64,000 nucleotides of DNA, from the NCBI RefSeq assembly GCF_000014225.1, contig NC_008228.1, forward strand, positions 4,960,001 through 5,024,000, written 5' to 3'. Position numbers and translations under genes: made by a program. Each line of letters opens with the position of its first letter. Position 1 is the stretch's first letter. Positions 26,926-36,425 of this stretch are shown one piece after another. The DNA is from Paraglaciecola sp. T6c (GTDB taxonomy: Bacteria; Pseudomonadota; Gammaproteobacteria; Enterobacterales; Alteromonadaceae). Below the pieces are notes generated by a model. The model was not told the DNA's origin, searched no databases, and saw nothing but the letters and a program-made list of their open reading frames with translations.

Positions 26926-27471
26926 ATGACTAAGCAGGTACCCATAATGAAAAAATACGATGAGTTATTAGTGTCGCTAAGACGCGTAATAAGGGCAATT
27001 GACCTTTACTCCAAGAAGCTCAGTAAAGAGTCTGGGTTAACCAGCCCCCAGCTTATCGTCATGCAAGAAATTGCCAATAACGATGACGTTATGGTCAAAG
27101 ATATTGCTAATCACATTAACCTTAGTTCAGCGACTGTCACTAGCATACTAGACAGACTTGAAGCTCGAGGTTACGTGGTGCGAGAACGTTCACAAATTGA
27201 TAAGCGCAAAGTAGGTGTACGTTTAACCGAGTCGGGGTCAACTGCGTTTAAAAATGCTCCCACTTTATTGCAAGAGCATTTCATTAATCGCTTCGAGTCG
27301 TTAGATGAGTGGGAGCAAACCCAACTAGTATCAACGATGCAACGCATCGCTAAAATGATGGATGCTGAAGCGCTCGACGCCGCACCATTGTTGCAAGTTG
27401 GGCAGATTCACACATTGACTGCCACAGTCGAAGCAACGACTACGCAAACTAGCGCCGGTACAAATAAATAA
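26926..27471 (+). CDS. MarR-family transcriptional regulator
   Basis: A 181-residue regulator (174 if the ATG at 26947 is used; neither site has a strong ribosome site). The winged helix has VKDIANHINLSSATVTSIL as recognition region and the wing RGYVVRERSQIDKRKVGVRLTESG, with the family's Asp-Lys-Arg in the wing. The C-terminus carries a Thr-rich tail of about 30 residues beyond the usual end. Target genes are unknown; candidates are itself and the divergent putP operon. It converges on the SYLF gene with a 22-base gap. Confidence 0.9.
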   Translation: MTKQVPIMKKYDELLVSLRRVIRAIDLYSKKLSKESGLTSPQLIVMQEIANNDDVMVKDIANHINLSSATVTSILDRLEARGYVVRERSQIDKRKVGVRLTESGSTAFKNAPTLLQEHFINRFESLDEWEQTQLVSTMQRIAKMMDAEALDAAPLLQVGQIHTLTATVEATTTQTSAGTNK

Positions 27472-27493
27472 CGTTGGCGCTGGTTAGTTCAAC

Positions 27494-28066
27494 TTAGTTA
27501 AGTTCGTTGTCTTTCCAGTACTTAGTACCCTTTACCGTCGCCTGTAAAGACAATCCACTCTCCGTTAACTGATAAATAGTGATGTTATCTACGGTCACTT
27601 CTCCGCCTTTAGCTACACCTTTATCGCCGGCCTTGGCGGCAGCATCAGCTTGGGCACCAAACGCCCAACCTTCCTCAACAAACCGCGACATGACCGCTTC
27701 GTTATGGAAAACAAAAACGGCGCGAAAGTCTTTAACACCAGCGCCTAGACCTAGCCCCACCTCTGCCATTTTCATATAGGTTTTCTGGCCGGTTTGATTG
27801 TCCGTTACCACGCCATAACCGCCGCCAAAACTAGCTAGAATAAGATTCACGTTCGCGTTGTCGAATACCGCATAGCCAGGAGCGCTATTTATTTGAGAAC
27901 GCACACTAGGCTTTAATGCAAACAACTCTGTTAACACCTTATCGTTCATGGTTTGAACAGCCTGACGCTTTTGAGTGACAGTTGCTTGTGTTGTAGTAGA
28001 GCAACCACCGACAGATAGAAGTGAAACCGCGGCCACAAGGCCAAAAAGTATTGATTTGTACTGCAT
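27494..28066 (-). CDS. SYLF/YSC84-domain lipoprotein
   Basis: A 190-residue lipoprotein. The signal ends LLSVGGCSTTTQ, with lipid Cys at about residue 22. The SYLF (DUF500) domain spans about 60-188 and includes APGYAVFDNANVNLILASFGGG and GLGLGAGVKDFRAVFVF. SYLF domains bind phosphoinositides or other lipids in eukaryotes; in bacteria they are envelope proteins of uncertain role. It is divergent from the MlaA-MMPL pair, and a lipid-related job would suit that place. AAGGA precedes the ATG. Confidence 0.85.
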   Translation of the reverse strand: MQYKSILFGLVAAVSLLSVGGCSTTTQATVTQKRQAVQTMNDKVLTELFALKPSVRSQINSAPGYAVFDNANVNLILASFGGGYGVVTDNQTGQKTYMKMAEVGLGLGAGVKDFRAVFVFHNEAVMSRFVEEGWAFGAQADAAAKAGDKGVAKGGEVTVDNITIYQLTESGLSLQATVKGTKYWKDNELN

Positions 28067-28262
28067 AAGTTATCCTTAGGGAGCGAATGTAAATTTCCTT
28101 TGCCTCTCTGCAAATACTAAACCATATGGCCTAACTGCATGATATATAAACGTTAATTAAATATAATAAGCAAAGACAGTAGTGAACGTTAGGTCTCTGT
28201 TACACGAATCCTGTTAAATCGGTAACTTTGTCATATTCAGTCGGTATAATTTTCCCACAGAA

Positions 28263-28290
28263 TTGACAGATACACAGAGAAGTTAAAATA
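28263..28290 (+). promoter_or_regulatory. candidate promoter of the mlaA operon
   Basis: TTGACA (28263-28268) and TAAAAT (28285-28290) are 16 bases apart. An imperfect inverted repeat (ATACAATTCA / TGAATTTTGTAT, 28296-28334) begins at the predicted transcript start, giving a leader of about 130 bases. The rest of the 28067-28428 gap is AT-rich without further signal. Confidence 0.5.
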
Positions 28291-28428
28291 AGTTAATACA
28301 ATTCAGAAGCTTAGAGATGGAATGAATTTTGTATCCCATTACCCACCCTATTGTGTAAAAGCCCATAAATAATCAATAACACAGCGGATTTTTTACTCAA
28401 TCTTGTTTACTTCTAGAGGAATTACAGT

Positions 28429-29343
28429 TTGCGCTCACATTATTTTTGTAACATGCCCATTGTAGGCGCGGTGCTAAGCGCTGCATTATTCCTCAGTGCT
28501 TGTAGCTCTCATTCACCAGAGCAAAGCGAGAACCAAGTTCAAGAAACAAACGAGACCCAAAGTGAGCTGGTTATTAATAGCTCTCATGGTCCACAAACCA
28601 TCGAGCCTACTGTGGTAAGTTATCCAGCTGATAAGCGTGTTCAGGGGGTTAGTTTTAGCGAGAACGCAGCGTTTGAAGATCCGTTAGAGTTTATCAACCG
28701 TCCCATCTTTGCCTTTAATGACAAATTGTTTGAGTACGTTCTAATTCCAGCGGCAAAAGGTTACACAAAGGTCGTTCCCGATCCTGTACGAAATAGTGTG
28801 GGCAATTTTTTTAGTAATATACGTGAACCGCTCAACGCGCTGAATCAGCTCTTTCAAGGGGATGTAAGCGACAGTGGTAAGAGCGTTGGTCGCTTTTTGA
28901 TTAACTCTACCGTCGGCATATTAGGGCTCTTTGACCCAGCGACATCTTGGTTCGAAATTAATGAGAAAGTGTCGACCATCAATGACACATTGGTCAACTA
29001 TGACGTGGGATACGGCAGTTACTTAGTACTCCCTGTATTAGGCCAATCCGACTTGCGAAACGGCTTTTCTACTATCACTGAATCTGTATTCCATCCCATT
29101 CAATATGCTACCGAAAACCCCGAGACTCTATACATCCAAGCATATGGAGGGTTTCACGCATTCGCCCCAGAAGCTCCCACCTACGAGCAGCTACGCAGTG
29201 AAACAGACGATCCCTATGTATTCTTCCGTAATTTGTATATGCAAAGCATGCTTCGCGATCAACAGTACCCAGAATTACAAAATGGCGCTGCAGTAGAACC
29301 GACTGGCGTAGCGGATGATGCGCCAGCATCACCGCAGGAGTAA
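28429..29343 (+). CDS. MlaA/VacJ-family outer-membrane lipoprotein
   Basis: A 304-residue lipoprotein starting at TTG, supported by AGAGGA at the right distance and by the signal peptide that follows. The lipobox is LFLSACSS (Cys about 25). After a polar linker to about residue 80 comes the MlaA domain: FEDPLEFINRPIFAFND, then DPVRNSVGNFFSNIREPLNALN and LINSTVGILGLFDPA. MlaA sits in the outer membrane with porins and removes phospholipids from the outer leaflet, normally passing them to MlaC. Here the next gene is an MMPL-type RND protein, 7 bases on, so its partner may differ. Confidence 0.93.
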   Translation: MRSHYFCNMPIVGAVLSAALFLSACSSHSPEQSENQVQETNETQSELVINSSHGPQTIEPTVVSYPADKRVQGVSFSENAAFEDPLEFINRPIFAFNDKLFEYVLIPAAKGYTKVVPDPVRNSVGNFFSNIREPLNALNQLFQGDVSDSGKSVGRFLINSTVGILGLFDPATSWFEINEKVSTINDTLVNYDVGYGSYLVLPVLGQSDLRNGFSTITESVFHPIQYATENPETLYIQAYGGFHAFAPEAPTYEQLRSETDDPYVFFRNLYMQSMLRDQQYPELQNGAAVEPTGVADDAPASPQE

Positions 29344-29350
29344 GCAAGTA

Positions 29351-31774
29351 ATGAGTGCCTTTTTAGCCAATTTTATTATTCGCCACGCCAAGCTTATTCT
29401 TGTTGTTTTTGTATTGGCCGGCACTTTAGCCGCTTGGTCTGCGCAGCAATTTAAAATTGATGCATCTGCCGATACTCTGCTGATAAAAAACAATAAGATG
29501 TTCGTTGAGACTCAGGTGGTAAACGAAAGATTCTCTCCTCAAGAATTTATTTTGGTCGCATACAAACCAAAGAATCACGCCTTGTTTAGCCAACAAACGT
29601 TTAATGATATCCAACAAATATCCAGTGAGTTTAAAGACTTACCCAGAGTCGGCGGCGTAACTAATATTCTGAATGTTCCTCTTCTTTCACTGTCGAATGA
29701 ACTGGACCCAAACTTAAAGCCAGAACAGCTTACATGGCAAGCCAATCGTTATTCGCCAGATAGAATGCGACAGGTCTTTACTGATCACCCATTATTTACG
29801 GACCTTTTGGTGAATCAAGACCAAACTGCCACCGCCATGCAGATCGTGTTTAAGCCCAACGAAGAGCTACTGGATATACAGAGTCAAATTATTGCGATCC
29901 AAAAGGGCATTCTACAGGGCGAGAACACCGAGCTAAGCGAAGAAGACGAGCAGAAAATTGAAGCCTTGAAAGCGAAGGCGCAACCCATTGAAGAACAACT
30001 CAAACTCACTCGTCAGCAAGAGATAAAGCAGATCTATCAGATCATAGAACCGTTTAAAGACGACGCCGATCTATTCTTAGGTGGAGCCTATGTACTCGGC
30101 CAGCAAATGATTGACATCATACAAAGCGATTTACTGTTATTTGGCAGTGCTATCGGCTTGGCGATATGTCTCATACTGTTTGTATTGTTTAGAAAAATAC
30201 GTTGGGTTGTTTTGCCACTTCTCTGCTGCGGTTTGAGTGTATTGCTGACCGTCGGGTTATTCGGTGTGTTAGATTTTAGAGCCACAGTCATTTCATCAAA
30301 CTTTATTGCACTGCAGCTCATACTCACGCTGGCCGTAGTCGTGCATCTCATCGTCGAGTTTAGACAATTAGAAGCAGCAGATACTGAATCGAATCAGCAA
30401 GACCTGCTACGTCAAACGTTTATCAATAAATTCAAACCCTGCCTATATGCAGGTATTACCACCAGCGTAGGTTTTGCTTCTTTACTCTTTAGTGGCATTC
30501 AGCCCGTAGTGAGTTTTGGCTGGATGATGATAGTAGCAATGGGTGTGTCTATCAGCTCAAGTTTAATCCTGTTTCCTGCGGTACTGGCATCATTTACGCG
30601 CAAGGGTGACAGCCACGAAGGCCGCCTGAGTCAGTGGTTGGTATCAGGACTCAGCGCCTTTAGTTTGAAGCGCCCCACTTTCATTGTATTAACCACCCTC
30701 GTTATAGGCGGCGGAGCAATTTTTGGGGTGCTAAAATTAGATGTCGAGAACAGCTTCCTAAATTATTTTAAAGAATCCACGCAAGTACGCACGGAGTTGG
30801 AGTTTATTGACAAAGAATTCGGTGGGTCAACGCCTTTGGATTTGATTTACACCATCCCTGAAGACGAGCGTCGCGATGATTTGGTCATGAGTGCTAAGAC
30901 AGTGCAGACCCTACAAAAAATTCAGCATGTGATGCGCCAGTATGAAGCCACTGGCAATATTACCTCAGTGGTTAACTTCACCGAGTTAGCAAAAAAGGTT
31001 AATCAGGGCAAGCCACTGACCGAGTACGAGTTAACCGTCATTTACACATTACTGGATGATTCTCTCACCGAGCAGCTGCTTGGCGCCTACTTTAACCCTG
31101 AAAATCAACAATTGCGTATTAGCACACGTATTCAAGACAGCACAGAGAACTTTAACCGTGCAGAGTTTTTGCAGACCCTTCGTGACGACTTAGACATGTT
31201 AGAAATAGCGCCTGACAGCTACAGCCTGACGAATTTATTTGTACTGTATCAAGACATTTTACAACGGTTGTTTACTTCCCAGATTATGACCCTAGGCTTA
31301 GTCTTTGGTGCATTAACACTAGTGCTACTAGTAATATTTCGCTCATTTAAAGTCGCCATTATCGCGGTTATTCCAAACATACTGACGACTTTGGTTATCT
31401 TGGGAGTGATGGGATGGCTAGCCATCCCCCTGGACTTAATGACCATCACCATCTCAGCCATTGCTATGGGGATCGCGGTAGATGACACAATCCATTTTGT
31501 GCACCGCTACTTAGAAGAGTTGAATAAAGAGTCTAATGACAGCCAGCAGGCCGTTAAAAATACATTTAAGTCTGTCGGTTTTGCATTGATTTATACGACG
31601 ACGATTATCGCTGTAGGTTTTTCGTTGCTCAGTTTCTCCGACTTTGTGCCAAGCATTCTCTTTGGATTATTAACCTGCTTAGCCATGCTATTGGCGTTTA
31701 TAACCGATACCACCTTACTGCCCGTGCTACTTAAAAAATTCGTTAAGCCTAAACCAGCTTTGGCAGGCTCTTAA
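29351..31774 (+). CDS. MMPL-type RND transporter (HpnN-like), probable lipid transporter
   Basis: An 807-residue protein from the ATG at 29351; the ORF also opens at 29315 inside mlaA, but GGAG sits before the later ATG. There are two halves, each with one helix, a periplasmic domain and five helices. The second half has the acidic pair in MGIAVDDTIHFVHRY; the first half lacks it at the equivalent spot. The first periplasmic domain contains a charged helical insertion (LSEEDEQKIEALKAK, about 205-235). Related proteins export hydrophobic lipids such as hopanoids. Coupling to MlaA suggests lipid movement between membranes. Confidence 0.87.
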   Translation: MSAFLANFIIRHAKLILVVFVLAGTLAAWSAQQFKIDASADTLLIKNNKMFVETQVVNERFSPQEFILVAYKPKNHALFSQQTFNDIQQISSEFKDLPRVGGVTNILNVPLLSLSNELDPNLKPEQLTWQANRYSPDRMRQVFTDHPLFTDLLVNQDQTATAMQIVFKPNEELLDIQSQIIAIQKGILQGENTELSEEDEQKIEALKAKAQPIEEQLKLTRQQEIKQIYQIIEPFKDDADLFLGGAYVLGQQMIDIIQSDLLLFGSAIGLAICLILFVLFRKIRWVVLPLLCCGLSVLLTVGLFGVLDFRATVISSNFIALQLILTLAVVVHLIVEFRQLEAADTESNQQDLLRQTFINKFKPCLYAGITTSVGFASLLFSGIQPVVSFGWMMIVAMGVSISSSLILFPAVLASFTRKGDSHEGRLSQWLVSGLSAFSLKRPTFIVLTTLVIGGGAIFGVLKLDVENSFLNYFKESTQVRTELEFIDKEFGGSTPLDLIYTIPEDERRDDLVMSAKTVQTLQKIQHVMRQYEATGNITSVVNFTELAKKVNQGKPLTEYELTVIYTLLDDSLTEQLLGAYFNPENQQLRISTRIQDSTENFNRAEFLQTLRDDLDMLEIAPDSYSLTNLFVLYQDILQRLFTSQIMTLGLVFGALTLVLLVIFRSFKVAIIAVIPNILTTLVILGVMGWLAIPLDLMTITISAIAMGIAVDDTIHFVHRYLEELNKESNDSQQAVKNTFKSVGFALIYTTTIIAVGFSLLSFSDFVPSILFGLLTCLAMLLAFITDTTLLPVLLKKFVKPKPALAGS

Positions 31775-32427
31775 TGCTGTTATGGATTAGCTGCAGTGAG
31801 TAAAGGCTACTTTGGTGTCGCATTTCTTCACTATTTGGTGCACAAAAAACAAACAGGAAATTGAAAAACCTTTAAAATTCAGCAACTAATATATTTGGCG
31901 CAAGGTTTGCTTATATTTCATTTATATATCGCTCTAGTTTGCGGCAGCGAACGTGCCAAGCACTGGCACGATACAAATTGTAGAATTAGCCTGAATGCTA
32001 GCTTTGCTATACAGCGCTAATTCACTACCCCTTTCGTTGGGGCCGTGCGTTAAACACACTCGATACTGCTACTATCTGTGGCCCCAACGGATTCACTCAC
32101 CCAGCTAACCTCGTTTATCGGTAATCACCCAGCGAAAAGCGCAACGGTGAAACACCCGTTAAACCAATACCTACCCTTCAATGCGGCTCCTAATCACAGA
32201 TCCGTTAACACAGAGCCTTTAGAATAGAGCCCATGAAGCGCCTTGAGCATAAGGCCATTAATGAAGAGTACGTAATTTGTGGTGACGGGCCTGCCATCTG
32301 GAGCGCGGCGTATTCGCTCACTACGTGATTTTTTATTGAGGAGTATTAAGAAGTAAGTATTGAGGAGTATAAAGGAGTCGTGTGGAAGCTAAATTGAAAG
32401 ATATAAGGGCTCTCGGCTAAACTGGAG
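31775..32427. other. non-coding region with inverted repeats
   Basis: A gap of about 650 bases with no ORF I can support on either strand. It holds a hairpin CGTGCCA-AGCAC-TGGCACG near 31950-31970 and a perfect 10-bp inverted repeat, CGTTGGGGCC (32035-32044) with GGCCCCAACG (32080-32089), around 35 bases. It follows the RND gene and precedes (convergently) the hybrid kinase stop. It could hold a small RNA, but no clear promoter is visible. Confidence 0.4.
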
Positions 32428-34416
32428 CTAGTCTTCCACCAAATCGCTTAGCACTTTTTTATTGATGGGTTTTAGAATAAATTTCGTAATATCGGCATCT
32501 GCCATACTCTGTGCATCGGGCTCTTCGCCACTCAATAACACCAATTCTAATTGAGGAGATGTTTTATGAATCTCTTTGGCCAAATTTAACCCACTAGCAT
32601 CTGGCAAATTTAAATCCATCAACACTTTGCTCCAATCATTGCGCTGATTGAATACGTCCATACATTCTTGGCCTGAATGGGCAACATGAACATCTATACC
32701 TAAACTTTCTAACAATAGGGCCGTAATATCAGCGGCATCCACATCGTCCTCAACCAGCAAGAAATGTTGCCTTTCGGAACTTTCATCCTGCTGTGAGGCA
32801 TCGTTGTCATGCGCATCGGTAGTTTCGACTTGAATGGGCTCACTAACCGCTGTCAGGTGTGCATCGAGCACCTTCAGTAACGCATCATGGTTGATTGGTT
32901 TTTCAAGAACGTTAGTAAAACCCTGTGAAATTAATTGGTCACGCACACCTTTCATAGTGGCTGCGGTCATGGCCACCACTGGGAAATGGATGCCACTGGA
33001 GCGAATTTGCTTGATGGCTTCTGAGCCATTCATCACAGGCATGTGGATATCAATCAAGACCAAGTCGTATGGGTCGCCGTCATTGATTGCATCAGTGACT
33101 TTATCTAACGCTTCTAATCCGTTTCGCCCATATTCCACTTTCAGGCCAGAATTTTGCACCATATGCCCTACCAACATGCGAATGTCATTTACATCATCTA
33201 CGACTAGCACACGCCCCTCGTAATTGAGCGTTTTCACTTCTTTCATCGTTGATGGTTTTGCATCGAAACTCAGTAACTCGTGTGGAGAGCGCTTAGTGTC
33301 TCCTGTTTGAATAAAAGCCGTGAAGCAGCTTCCTTCGCCAAAGGTCGAATGCAAGCTAACTTCTCCGCCCATCTTAGCGACTAGCTCATTACATATTGCA
33401 AGGCCTAGCCCGCTTCCGCCTTGCCGTCTTGAGACTACATCAGCAACCTGCTCAAATGGTTTAAACACACTATTGAGTTGATTTGCAGGGATACCGATAC
33501 CGGTATCAGTCACAGAAAAGTGTAAAAATTCACAACCGGGTTTGTCTTCACACCACAGACGTAAGGTGACGCTGCCTTGCTCTGTAAACTTGATGGCATT
33601 ACTTATCAGGTTAATCAACACTTGGCGAAAACGGGTCGCGTCGGTGGTAATTTTCAATGGTAGAGGGGTATCTGAAATGACGGAAAGGGTCAGACCTTTA
33701 TCTGTCGCAGGTATATTCATCAGGGCGTAAACATCAGCAATTAAAGCATCTAAATTGACTTCACTGAGATTAAGCTCAAGCTTATCGGCGGCTATTTTCG
33801 ACAAGTCGAGCATGTTATTAAGCAGGCTTAATAAATGTTTACTGTTGTTCAATACAATCGACAACTCGGACTGAGCAGATTGACCGATTTTAGAGTCCAT
33901 CAACAATTCGGTGTAACCTAAAATCGACGTTAGCGGCGTACGTAGCTCATGGCTTAAGTGCGCTAAAAATCTGTCTTTAGAGCGGTTTTCGGCTTCTGCT
34001 TTTAATCTGTCGACACGTTCTTTTTCAATCTCTCGCCGCGCCAAAGCGTAGCGGATAGCCCGTGCAAAGCGACTACTGCTCAATTCGCTTTTGATAATAT
34101 AGTCAACCGCGCCTGCATCCAGCGCAGCCATATCTACTTCTTCATCAGCTTGGCCTGTGAGCATAATAATAGGTGACGTAAACCCAGCTTCAATTGCTAG
34201 TTTTAACACTGTTAGACCGTTTTCAGCCCCAAGCTGGTAGTCCAACAAACAGATATCGTGCTGATTTTCAGCCATTTTTGCTAACGCATCATGCTGATTT
34301 GTGACCCAATCAATTTCAAACTCAAGCGTGCTGAGTTGCTCGATATAATCTCGCGCTAATATGTAATCATCTTCGTCGTCTTCGACGAGTAGTAAGCGAG
34401 AGATAGAGTTTGACAT
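32428..34416 (-). CDS. hybrid sensor histidine kinase: REC-HisKA-HATPase-REC-REC
   Basis: A 662-residue soluble protein with no membrane segment. Domain order: receiver 1 (about 5-125; phospho-Asp D59 in ICLLDYQLG), HisKA (H156 in LAHLSHELRTPL), HATPase (about 260-372; N box NLISNAIKFTEQG, G boxes DTGIGIP and GGSGLGLA), receiver 2 (about 400-520; D456 in LVLIDIHMPVMNG) and receiver 3 (about 550-660; D601 in KVLMDLNLPDASG). An N-terminal receiver means its kinase is probably controlled by phosphorylation from another kinase, for example the CHASE3 kinase encoded two genes upstream. It is last in a five-gene operon. Confidence 0.93.
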   Translation of the reverse strand: MSNSISRLLLVEDDEDDYILARDYIEQLSTLEFEIDWVTNQHDALAKMAENQHDICLLDYQLGAENGLTVLKLAIEAGFTSPIIMLTGQADEEVDMAALDAGAVDYIIKSELSSSRFARAIRYALARREIEKERVDRLKAEAENRSKDRFLAHLSHELRTPLTSILGYTELLMDSKIGQSAQSELSIVLNNSKHLLSLLNNMLDLSKIAADKLELNLSEVNLDALIADVYALMNIPATDKGLTLSVISDTPLPLKITTDATRFRQVLINLISNAIKFTEQGSVTLRLWCEDKPGCEFLHFSVTDTGIGIPANQLNSVFKPFEQVADVVSRRQGGSGLGLAICNELVAKMGGEVSLHSTFGEGSCFTAFIQTGDTKRSPHELLSFDAKPSTMKEVKTLNYEGRVLVVDDVNDIRMLVGHMVQNSGLKVEYGRNGLEALDKVTDAINDGDPYDLVLIDIHMPVMNGSEAIKQIRSSGIHFPVVAMTAATMKGVRDQLISQGFTNVLEKPINHDALLKVLDAHLTAVSEPIQVETTDAHDNDASQQDESSERQHFLLVEDDVDAADITALLLESLGIDVHVAHSGQECMDVFNQRNDWSKVLMDLNLPDASGLNLAKEIHKTSPQLELVLLSGEEPDAQSMADADITKFILKPINKKVLSDLVED

Positions 34417-34431
34417 GCGTGTTGGCTGACC

Positions 34432-34890
34432 TTAATTGTTGCTGGTAGGTAATTCTACGAACTCAACCCAATACTTACCTAGCGCACTCATCAGAGCGAC
34501 CAAGCCTTCAAAGGTGACTGGCTTGGTGATGTAGGAAGCAGCCCCTAAATCGTAGCCTTTCACCATGTCTTCTTCTTGGGCTGACGTGGTTAAAATAACG
34601 ATAGGAATACTGCGCAAATTTGGATCGAGTTTAATTTGCTCCAGTGCTTCGCGACCATCCATTCGAGGCATGTTCAAATCAAGTAAAATTAACCCTGGTC
34701 TTGGGGCGGCGTCAGCTTCGCTGTATTTACCTTCTTTGCGCAAATACTCTAGCAGCTGTACACCGTCTTCCACGCAGTGCAATTCATTTAGTACGCGACT
34801 TTCGCGCAAGGCGTCTTGTGCGAGCAGACGATCGTCTTCATCGTCATCTGCCATTAATATTACGATTGGTTTAGCTTTTGTAAAAGGCAC
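34432..34890 (-). CDS. single-domain response regulator (Rcp1-like)
   Basis: A 152-residue receiver from a GTG at 34890, one base after the stop of the CHASE3 kinase gene, with GGGAGAG just before. A longer frame to 34959 overlaps the kinase and is less likely. The acidic cluster is MADDDEDDR, the phospho-Asp is D71 in ILLDLNMPRMDG, and the conserved Thr/Ser and Lys are in VILTTSAQEED and YITKPVTFE. There is no output domain, so it acts by protein contact or phosphotransfer. This CheY/Rcp1 subtype often pairs with CHASE3 or phytochrome-type kinases. It ends 15 bases before the hybrid kinase. Confidence 0.9.
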   Translation of the reverse strand: MPFTKAKPIVILMADDDEDDRLLAQDALRESRVLNELHCVEDGVQLLEYLRKEGKYSEADAAPRPGLILLDLNMPRMDGREALEQIKLDPNLRSIPIVILTTSAQEEDMVKGYDLGAASYITKPVTFEGLVALMSALGKYWVEFVELPTSNN

Positions 34891-34891
34891 T

Positions 34892-36373
34892 CTACTCTCC
34901 CATATATTTGTTAACAACGGCGTCAATCGGCAAGGTGATGGTAAACTCAGCCCCTTCATCGGGACTACTTAGCGCTGTGATGGTACCACCATGACGCTCA
35001 ACAATGCGGCGACACACCGCCAAACCAATTCCCGTTCCTTTGTACGCTGTGCGACCATGAAGTCGCTGAAAAGGTGAAAATATTTTATCCGCATAGGTTT
35101 GCTCAAAACCGATACCATTATCTTTGATCGTCACAATGCAACTTGGCACATCAACATGTTGAAGTTCATCACGCAAGTCTTTTTGCTCAACTGATACAGT
35201 GATCACAGGTGCAACGTCCGTTTTGTGAAACTTTAATCCGTTTGATAATACGTTAAGAAACAACTGATACATCTGACTAGGATCTGCACACACTTTTGGT
35301 AATGGAGCGACGTCGATTTGCGCATCTGTCTCAGCAATGGCAATTTCTAAGTCGTTTAAGACTTCATCTAGGACACTGTTTAATTCAACCTCAACAAACT
35401 CTTTTCCACGTGTGGTAATTCTGGAAAACTCTAGCAGGTCGTTAATTAAAGTCGACATTCGAAAAGCAGCTGTGGTCATTCGCTTAATGTAATCGACACC
35501 GCGCTCGTCCAATTGGTCTTTATAAATAGTGGTCAGGCGATCGCTGAAGGCTTGAATTTTTCGCAAAGGCTCTTGTAAGTCATGGGAGGCGACAAACGCA
35601 AAATCTTCTAACTCTCGGTTACTTCGGCTGAGTTCCTCTGAGTAGACGGTTAACTCTTGAGTGCGCAGATCGACCTTCTCCTGCAATGACTCATTCTGCT
35701 CTTCAAGGTCGTCTTGATAGCGATTGCTAATTCGTAAATTAATGCGAGCCATTAAAAACATGCCGATAACCAACAAACCGCTAGTGATAGCCGATACCCC
35801 AAAGTTGACTTTGGCGTCGCGCTGTATTCTTTTTAACTGAGTGTACAGTGCTTGCCTATGCTGATATTCACTGTCGATTAACTGCTGCATAGATTTACGG
35901 ATTTCACGGTAAAGATCACGCCCTCGGTTGGTCATAATCTGCCTAAGCGCCGACTTCTCTCGATCTTCTAAGGCTAAATCCACTGTGGAGGTGAGCTCTG
36001 TGATTTTCTCATTTACGAGTATCAGCAGTTCGTCAATACGCTCTTTTTGCCCCGCTACACCTGATTTGATGTTTTTGACTAACGCAATTTTCTCATCAAG
36101 GGTCTGCAATTCAGCATGATAAGGGTTGAGGTATTCTTCATACTCGGTCAATAGATACCCACGCTGGCCTGATTCGGCGACCACTACGGACAAATGCAGG
36201 CTTTCGAGGCGTACAATAATATTGCTGGTTTTATCTAGGTCGGTTTGCACGGTAGAAAGCTGATTAACCGTGTTTAATGCAATGGATAGATTTGTCCCTA
36301 TGATGCCCACCACTATGATGGAAATAATGATCCAAGTCGCAGTGGTATTACCAAATAGGCGTTTAACGTGCAT
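34892..36373 (-). CDS. CHASE3-domain sensor histidine kinase
   Basis: A 493-residue membrane kinase. Membrane helices at about 13-34 and 192-210 enclose a periplasmic CHASE3 domain with AESGQRGYLLTEYEEYL. A coiled coil (about 220-255) leads to HisKA with H264 in FVASHDLQEPLRKIQAF, then HATPase with NVLSNGLKFHKTD, KDNGIGFEQTYADKIFSPF and GTGIGLAVCRRIV. The HDLQEPLR H-box is typical of phytochrome-like kinases. The signal is unknown. It is the only membrane sensor of the operon, so probably the input. It is 52 bases downstream of the small HisKA gene. Confidence 0.94.
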   Translation of the reverse strand: MHVKRLFGNTTATWIIISIIVVGIIGTNLSIALNTVNQLSTVQTDLDKTSNIIVRLESLHLSVVVAESGQRGYLLTEYEEYLNPYHAELQTLDEKIALVKNIKSGVAGQKERIDELLILVNEKITELTSTVDLALEDREKSALRQIMTNRGRDLYREIRKSMQQLIDSEYQHRQALYTQLKRIQRDAKVNFGVSAITSGLLVIGMFLMARINLRISNRYQDDLEEQNESLQEKVDLRTQELTVYSEELSRSNRELEDFAFVASHDLQEPLRKIQAFSDRLTTIYKDQLDERGVDYIKRMTTAAFRMSTLINDLLEFSRITTRGKEFVEVELNSVLDEVLNDLEIAIAETDAQIDVAPLPKVCADPSQMYQLFLNVLSNGLKFHKTDVAPVITVSVEQKDLRDELQHVDVPSCIVTIKDNGIGFEQTYADKIFSPFQRLHGRTAYKGTGIGLAVCRRIVERHGGTITALSSPDEGAEFTITLPIDAVVNKYMGE

Positions 36374-36425
36374 GATCGTCCTTTAAATATGAGCTGTTTG
36401 TGCTTTATTCAAAACAGGTGAAAAA

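Noticed and set aside
31950-31970. sigma54 promoter at TGGCACG near 31962
   Set aside because: The -12 element does not follow at the needed spacing (ATACAAATTG); the motif is part of a hairpin.
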